From G965267605 sp965267605 (GTDB lineage: Bacteria > Bacteroidota > Bacteroidia > Flavobacteriales_E > Vicingaceae), in NCBI GenBank assembly GCA_965267605.1, contig OZ254088.1:930001-994000 (forward strand): DNA of 64,000 nt. Reading direction: 5' to 3'. The translations under genes were made by a program, and so were the position numbers. Positions 59,877 through 64,000 of the stretch are shown one piece after another. Each line of letters opens with the position of its first letter. Position 1 is the stretch's first letter. The notes under the pieces were generated by a model that was not told where the DNA came from, ran no database searches, and saw only the letters and a program-made list of their open reading frames with translations.

Positions 59877-60461
59877 TTATATTTTTCTAATAATTTGCAT
59901 TTTTAGCAACCCCATCACGCTCAGGCTATCGGTAATTTCACCCTTGTGCACCATGTCTATAGCCTCCACAAGAGGAAGCTTTCGTACAATAAGATCTTCG
60001 TCAGATTCAGGTTTTGGCTCTCCTTCGGTGAGGTCTGTTGCTAAATAAATAACCCCCCATTCATCTGAAACGGAATTACTGAGGTGTGTATTGAGTAATT
60101 CCTCCCATTTATTGGCCATCAATCCGGTCTCTTCTTGAAGTTCGCGTTGGGCAGATTCAATGGGATCAATGCCAATTTTACCGCCACCCTCGGGAATCTC
60201 CCACGAATATTGATCCAGGGGATACCTGTGTTGTCCAACCAGCCAGGTATTGCCCTGTTCATCCACTGGTATGATGCCAATTGCCAAATGCTTGTAGTGT
60301 ACAGTGCCGTATATACCCGGCTCCCCGGAGAAGTTGACTACCTGGTGTTCGGTAACCTTAATCCAGGGGTTTTCATACTTCACCTCAGAGCTCAAGGTCT
60401 TCCACGGATTGTTTTCAGTTGCTTCTTTCTCGGTCACGTTCCTAAATTTGTGCCATGGCAC
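59877..60461 (-). CDS. Nudix hydrolase, ADP-ribose pyrophosphatase-like
   Basis: 194 aa. Nudix box GGGKIGIDPIESAQRELQEE (with TG following) keeps the catalytic REXXEE. Position seven before RE is Ile rather than Glu, which occurs in this clade. Substrate-side SWEIPEGGG and LSNSVSDEWGVIYLATDL suit ADP-ribose pyrophosphatase. GTG 60461 is the first start; GTG 60437 is equally possible and would avoid overlap with the neighbouring gene's ATG at 60455. Confidence 0.85.
   Translation of the reverse strand: MPWHKFRNVTEKEATENNPWKTLSSEVKYENPWIKVTEHQVVNFSGEPGIYGTVHYKHLAIGIIPVDEQGNTWLVGQHRYPLDQYSWEIPEGGGKIGIDPIESAQRELQEETGLMANKWEELLNTHLSNSVSDEWGVIYLATDLTEGEPKPESDEDLIVRKLPLVEAIDMVHKGEITDSLSVMGLLKMQIIRKI
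60419..60450 (+). promoter_or_regulatory. Promoter of the DUF2027/Smr gene
   Basis: TTG (60419-60421), 21 nt, then perfect TAAATTTG (60443-60450). Predicted start at 60454, one base before the ATG at 60455. It lies inside the Nudix coding region on the other strand. Confidence 0.6.
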
Positions 60462-61009
60462 TATCGGTTGGTGATAAAGTTAGCTTTCTCAATGAAACGG
60501 GTGGAGGTGAGGTAATTGCGTTGAAACCTGATAATGTAGTGGTTGTTTTAACGGACGATGGATTCGAAATGGATTACCCCGCACATGAGCTTGTAGGTGC
60601 GGAAGTAGGCAATTACACCTACACGGGGCCAGGTTATGAAGGTGTAAAAGACGAGCAAGTTTCCTACGGACAGAAGAAGCTAAAGTTAGACCACTGGTTG
60701 AGGAAGATTGGGAAGCGCGCTGTCCCCGTTATTGATTTGCACCTGCATGAATTACTGGACGACCCTTCATCGCTAAGGAATTGGGAGAAACTTGACTATC
60801 AGCTAGACTACTTCAAGTCTTGTTTTTATGAAGCAGTAGACCGGAAGATTACAACATTGGTGGTGGTTCATGGCGTAGGAGAAGGGGTGTTGCGACACGC
60901 GATCATAGATTTCCTGAAGGAAAGAGACAATGTTGAATTCTTTGATGCACCTATGAGGGAGTTCGGTTCAGGTGCACTTCAAATTGAGATTAGAGGGCTT
61001 TACGGCTGA
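60455..61009 (+). CDS. DUF2027/Smr-domain protein
   Basis: 184 aa. N-terminal DUF2027-like beta domain (KVSFLNETGGGEVIALKPDN, GFEMDYPAHELVG). C-terminal Smr domain, with VPVIDLHLHELLDDP and LVVVHGVGEGVLRHAIIDFL (DxHLH...HGxGxGxLR). Smr domains nick or cut nucleic acids in MutS2 and ribosome rescue; here the role is unknown. Probable leaderless mRNA. Followed by RNase P RNA. Confidence 0.85.
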   Translation: MALSVGDKVSFLNETGGGEVIALKPDNVVVVLTDDGFEMDYPAHELVGAEVGNYTYTGPGYEGVKDEQVSYGQKKLKLDHWLRKIGKRAVPVIDLHLHELLDDPSSLRNWEKLDYQLDYFKSCFYEAVDRKITTLVVVHGVGEGVLRHAIIDFLKERDNVEFFDAPMREFGSGALQIEIRGLYG

Positions 61010-61016
61010 TTTGAGT

Positions 61017-61024
61017 TATCTTTG
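61017..61024 (+). promoter_or_regulatory. Promoter -7 box of rnpB
   Basis: Perfect TATCTTTG. The predicted RNA 5' end (start of P1, 61028) lies 4 nt past the box, which gives an internal calibration for transcription starts across the window. Confidence 0.65.
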
Positions 61025-61027
61025 TAG

Positions 61028-61369
61028 TGCAATCGGTCCATCGCTCCTTTACGGGAGAGGAAAGTCCGGGCAGCAAAGGGTACTCTGCCTTGAGAAATCA
61101 AGGGGAACTCCGGTTCACAGACAGTGGTGCAGAAACAAACCGCCCTGAATATTCAGGGTAAGGGTGAAAAGGTGAGGTAAGAGCTCACCATTGGTGCTGG
61201 TAACAGTATCAGATGGCAAAACCTCGGGGGCTGAAAGACCAAATAAACCAGGGCGCAGCAATGCAAAAGGCGACCCGTCTAACCTGGAGGGTAGGTCGAT
61301 AACGGCAAGACACTGCGGTGTTATGCCAGATAGATGATGGATAGAACAGAACCTGGCTTACGGATTGCA
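61028..61369 (+). ncRNA. rnpB: RNase P RNA (bacterial class A)
   Basis: Catalytic RNA that cuts tRNA 5' leaders. P1 forms from TGCAATC (61028-61034) and GATTGCA (61363-61369). The conserved CR-I GAGGAAAGTCCGGGC lies at about 61057-61072, ACAGTGGTGCAGAAAC further on, and the CR-V-like ACAGAACCTGGCTTAC closes the RNA. Total about 342 nt. Sits between the Smr gene and a small membrane gene. Confidence 0.93.
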
Positions 61370-61375
61370 ATAAAT

Positions 61376-61398
61376 AAAGGCGCCTTCGGGCGCCTTTT
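61376..61398 (+). terminator. Terminator of rnpB
   Basis: GGCGCC (61379-61384), TTCG loop, GGCGCC (61389-61394), then TTTT. Confidence 0.85.
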
Positions 61399-61463
61399 CC
61401 ATTTTGCTACGTTGAGGATTAAGTTTCGTAACTTGTTAGAAGCCCAAGAAACTGAAATTGATC

Positions 61464-61742
61464 ATGAAAAAATTAGTTGTTCCCGGATTGCTGATCTCTT
61501 GCAATGCTTTTGCCAGTTCGGAGATGCAAGGAAGAGACGATATCATCGTCTATGGTATTGTGATAGCTGTATTGCTGCTATTGATCGGTGTTGACTACTT
61601 CATCAACTTTCTGAAAAGGCTGTATGTAGACCCGGATTACAGGTACCGTTTGCAAAGTTCTCTACGCGATCTGTTAAGCTTGCTAAGAGAAGGAACCAAG
61701 CGGTTGGAGGAGCCACCTGCAGTGGCCCAAACCCAGCCCTAA
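61464..61742 (+). CDS. Small membrane protein of unknown function (92 aa)
   Basis: ATG 61464. Signal-like or first TM helix MKKLVVPGLLISCNAFASSE, a second helix DDIIVYGIVIAVLLLLIGVD, then a cytoplasmic helical tail (KRLYVDPDYRYRLQSSLRDL) and a proline-rich end (PPAVAQTQP). No family recognised. Its stop shares four bases with the opposite CDGSH gene. Confidence 0.65.
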   Translation: MKKLVVPGLLISCNAFASSEMQGRDDIIVYGIVIAVLLLLIGVDYFINFLKRLYVDPDYRYRLQSSLRDLLSLLREGTKRLEEPPAVAQTQP

Positions 61743-61975
61743 AGATTATTGTGTGCACCATCGCAGAATGGCGCATTGGATGAGTGTTTGCATCCGCACC
61801 AAGCAACGGTCTTCGTTTCTTCTATTTGTTCAATAACGGGGGTAAATGGCGTACCTTGATGCGACCCATCGCAGTAAGGTTGATTCTGGCTTTTACCACA
61901 AGAACACCACGCGTATGTGCCGGGTTGAACTTCCATAACGAAAGGCGATGTCTGCGCAATTTCTGGTTTATCCAT
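61739..61975 (-). CDS. Tandem CDGSH iron-sulfur protein
   Basis: 78 aa with two complete CDGSH motifs: CSCGKSQNQPYCDGSH (about 24-39) and CGCKHSSNAPFCDGAH (about 60-75). Each should bind a [2Fe-2S] cluster with three Cys and one His, as in the monomeric MiNT/Miner2-like type. Likely electron or cluster transfer. No signal peptide. Confidence 0.9.
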   Translation of the reverse strand: MDKPEIAQTSPFVMEVQPGTYAWCSCGKSQNQPYCDGSHQGTPFTPVIEQIEETKTVAWCGCKHSSNAPFCDGAHNNL

Positions 61976-61985
61976 GCTTTTAGGT

Positions 61986-62639
61986 TTAATTATCTATTAA
62001 ACCATCCTTGATGGTTAATGTTCGATCTGCCATTGCAGCAAACTCAGAATTATGGGTAACGATGATGAATGTTTGGTTGAACTGGCTTCTCAAGTCAAAG
62101 AACAAGGAATGTAGCTCATTCGCAGTAGTGCTATCCAGATTACCAGAAGGCTCATCGGCCAGGATAACATCTGGTTGATTAATGAGTGCACGCGCTACAG
62201 CAACCCTTTGTTGTTCTCCACCGGAAAGCTCAGAAGGTTTGTGTTCTGCCCGGTCTGATAAGTTCAGCATACCTAGCAGTTCTTGGGCACGATTCTCAGC
62301 ATCTGTTTTGTTCATTCCACCCATATATCCTGGAATGCAGATATTCTCAAGGGCCGTAAATTCGGGTAGCAAGTGATGAAATTGAAATACAAAGCCAATA
62401 TGTTGATTCCTGAATTTCGCCAGTTTTCGTCCATTTAGCGAGGAAACATCCGTTCCGTTGATCTTCACCATACCGGAATCTGCTTTATCCAGTGTGCCGA
62501 GAATTTGTAAAAGGGTTGTTTTGCCAGCTCCGGAGGCACCAACTATTGAAACAACCTCACCTTGCTTAATGTCCAATGAGACTCCTTTCAATACCTCAAG
62601 TTCACCGTATTTCTTCCTTATATCTTCTCCGAGAATCAT
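61986..62639 (-). CDS. ABC transporter ATPase, LolD-like
   Basis: 217 aa from ATG 62639; the longer frame back to 62687 has an unlikely N terminus. Walker A GASGAGKTT, signature ELSGGEQQRVAVARAL, Walker B VILADEPSGNLDS, H-loop VTHN. The MacB/LolD subfamily is suggested by QNQHIGFVFQFHHLLPEFTA-type sequence. The permease is not adjacent. Likely lipoprotein release or efflux. Confidence 0.85.
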   Translation of the reverse strand: MILGEDIRKKYGELEVLKGVSLDIKQGEVVSIVGASGAGKTTLLQILGTLDKADSGMVKINGTDVSSLNGRKLAKFRNQHIGFVFQFHHLLPEFTALENICIPGYMGGMNKTDAENRAQELLGMLNLSDRAEHKPSELSGGEQQRVAVARALINQPDVILADEPSGNLDSTTANELHSLFFDLRSQFNQTFIIVTHNSEFAAMADRTLTIKDGLIDN

Positions 62640-62710
62640 GGATGCTAAAATACATGAAGAATTTAGCAAAGCTTTAACCAGGTGCATTTTTCATACTTCA
62701 GGTAAAAAGC

Positions 62711-62718
62711 TACATTTG
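62711..62718 (+). promoter_or_regulatory. Promoter -7 box of sucC
   Basis: Perfect TACATTTG, with TTTT as a weak -33 element 19 nt upstream. Predicted leader about 25 nt. Confidence 0.5.
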
Positions 62719-62746
62719 GTGCAGACCTAATTAACAAGCATTTCAG

Positions 62747-63937
62747 ATGAACATTCACGAGTATCAGGCCAAGGAAACTTTGAAGACGTATGGTGTTGCC
62801 ATTCAGGAGGGAATTGTAGCGTCAACCCCGGAAGAGGCGGTAGAAGCAGCAAATAAGTTGAACGCAGAAACTGGTACTGAGTGGTGGGTGATCAAAGCTC
62901 AGATTCACGCTGGAGGTCGCGGTAAAGGTGGCGGTGTAAAACTTGCCAAGAGCATTGAAGAAGTGAAGACCATTTCCGATGAAATACTGGGAATGCAATT
63001 GGTAACACCCCAGACGGGTCCTGAAGGAAAGTTGGTTCGCAAGGTGTTGGTAGCGCAGGATGTTTATTATCCAGGTGCTTCTGAGCCCGAAGAGTATTAC
63101 ATGAGCGTACTCCTTAACCGCGAAACAGGACGGAACATCATCATGTATACAACTGAAGGAGGGATGGATATCGAACAGGTAGCACACGATACGCCAGAGA
63201 AGATCTTCAAAGAAGAAATCAATCCTAAGGTTGGATTACAGGCATATCAGGCTCGAAAAATCGCTTTCAATTTGGGTCTTTCAGGTGATGCGTTCAAGCA
63301 GATGGTGAAGTTTGTATTCGCGTTATACAAAGCGTATGACGACATGGATGCATCGCTGTTCGAGATTAACCCGGTATTGAAGACTTCTGACGACAAGATC
63401 ATCGCAGTTGATTCTAAGGTGAATCTTGATGAGAGTGCGCTATACAGACACAAGGATCTGGCTGAATTAAGAGATATCCATGAAGAAGATCCATTGGATG
63501 TAGAAGCTGGTGAAGCTGGCCTAAACTATGTTAACCTTGATGGTAATGTGGGTTGTATGGTAAATGGTGCTGGTCTTGCAATGGCAACAATGGATATCAT
63601 CAAGCTTTCAGGCGGAGAGCCCGCCAACTTCCTTGATGTTGGTGGTACTGCTGATGCGGAACGCGTTGAGAAAGCATTCAGAATTATACTTAAGGACAGT
63701 AGAGTAGAAGCAATCCTTGTGAACATCTTCGGTGGCATCGTTAGATGTGATCGTGTTGCTCAAGGTGTTGTTGATGCTTATAAGAACATCGGAGATATCA
63801 ACGTGCCCATCATTGTTCGTTTGCAGGGAACCAATGCTGAGGAGGCCAAGAAGTTGATTGATGATGCTGGTCTTGAGGTGCATTCAGCCGTTCTTCTTCA
63901 AGAAGCTGCTGATAAGGTTGCCGAGCTGGTGGGCTAA
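62747..63937 (+). CDS. sucC: Succinyl-CoA ligase (ADP-forming) beta subunit
   Basis: 396 aa. TCA-cycle enzyme, substrate-level phosphorylation. N-terminal ATP-grasp MNIHEYQAKETLKTYGVAIQ, KAQIHAGGRGKGGGVKLAKS, then DASLFEINPVLKTSDDKIIAV-type Mg site and the CoA-ligase domain with NGAGLAMATMDIIKLSGGEP, FLDVGGTADAE and ILVNIFGGIVRCDRVAQGVV. sucD is not in the window. Start ATG 62747. Confidence 0.97.
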   Translation: MNIHEYQAKETLKTYGVAIQEGIVASTPEEAVEAANKLNAETGTEWWVIKAQIHAGGRGKGGGVKLAKSIEEVKTISDEILGMQLVTPQTGPEGKLVRKVLVAQDVYYPGASEPEEYYMSVLLNRETGRNIIMYTTEGGMDIEQVAHDTPEKIFKEEINPKVGLQAYQARKIAFNLGLSGDAFKQMVKFVFALYKAYDDMDASLFEINPVLKTSDDKIIAVDSKVNLDESALYRHKDLAELRDIHEEDPLDVEAGEAGLNYVNLDGNVGCMVNGAGLAMATMDIIKLSGGEPANFLDVGGTADAERVEKAFRIILKDSRVEAILVNIFGGIVRCDRVAQGVVDAYKNIGDINVPIIVRLQGTNAEEAKKLIDDAGLEVHSAVLLQEAADKVAELVG

Positions 63938-64000
63938 GTTTCTTGCCCCTCAACCTTCACAATTCGATAGTCGAATACATTTGACCCGACCACTTCGAAA
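63934..64000 (-). CDS. 3' end of an unidentified minus-strand gene (partial)
   Basis: A minus-strand frame ends FEVVGSNVFDYRIVKVEGQE followed by Thr and TAG (63934-63936). It shares the tetranucleotide CTAA with the sucC stop, the same arrangement seen at three other convergent pairs here. Too short to identify. Confidence 0.45.
   Translation of the reverse strand, partial: FEVVGSNVFDYRIVKVEGQET

Overview
The window is a dense stretch of chromosome from a member of the Bacteroidota, most likely a flavobacterium-like marine lineage. The sequence signs are promoters of the TAnnTTTG type, start codons with no Shine-Dalgarno sequence (many TTG or GTG), a type IX secretion (T9SS) sorting domain, two TonB-dependent receptors with carboxypeptidase-like N-terminal domains, bacillithiol synthesis (bshB1), ComB, and lineage-typical families such as BatA, DUF4294, DUF2027/Smr and TIGR02757. 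The family or genus cannot be fixed from this sequence. I see no phage, insertion sequence, CRISPR array or integron.

Layout. 1-2.6 kb: the end of an unknown gene, then a FecA-like TonB receptor. 2.6-14.3 kb: a head-to-tail minus-strand run of twelve or thirteen genes, most overlapping by 1-14 nt: mpg, rlmI-like, DUF2520, kdsC-like, ubiA, maf, a secreted TPR-CHAT protease-like protein, a small lipoprotein, a YrdC/Sua5 protein, a CCA-adding enzyme, a pRiA4b ORF-3 family gene, miaA and a TPR gene. It mixes tRNA modification, lipid/prenyl and envelope functions. 14.3-20.6 kb: an Ig-like lipoprotein, ndk, a CapD-type sugar-nucleotide dehydratase, a glycosyltransferase, gcvT and comB. 20.6-31.2 kb: membrane and secreted proteins, a dihydroorotase homologue that has lost its metal-binding histidines, BatA, an acyltransferase, TIGR02757, DUF4294, a phosphoribosyltransferase, an NlpC/P60 hydrolase and a TPMT-like methyltransferase. 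31.2-34 kb: hemF, a 35-codon membrane peptide, a THX-SAP fusion, a SpoU methyltransferase and HU.

34-41.6 kb: a nine-gene minus-strand operon for cytochrome c maturation (ccmB, C, D, E, F) followed by a MATE transporter, a lipoprotein, fmt and a cupin. The fmt gene appears to begin with ATT. 41.6-46.5 kb: bshB1, an exported unknown, a T9SS-sorted repeat protein and a 497-residue helical unknown. 46.5-46.9 kb: tRNA-Lys and tRNA-Leu, with a 58-bp duplication of the tRNA-Leu 3' end and its terminator. 46.9-50.3 kb: an SDR, shikimate kinase, a small secreted protein, DUF2306 and a TPR protein. 50.3-55.6 kb: a 1758-residue signalling protein with TPRs, six GAF domains and a SpoIIE-type phosphatase. 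55.6-64 kb: a second TonB receptor, DUF2279, a metalloprotease, a Nudix hydrolase, a DUF2027/Smr protein, RNase P RNA, a small membrane protein, a tandem CDGSH protein, a LolD-type ATPase, sucC and the end of an unknown gene.

The most useful cross-cutting signal is the promoter code. The TATCTTTG box before RNase P RNA ends 4 nt before the predicted RNA 5' end. Applying that spacing to other genes places their transcription starts 1-6 nt from the start codon, so several mRNAs look leaderless or nearly so. The strongest second-look items are the six-GAF phosphatase, the ATT-start fmt, the inactivated dihydroorotase beside BatA, the tRNA-Leu 3'-end duplication, the THX-SAP fusion and the CXXXY-type CcmE.
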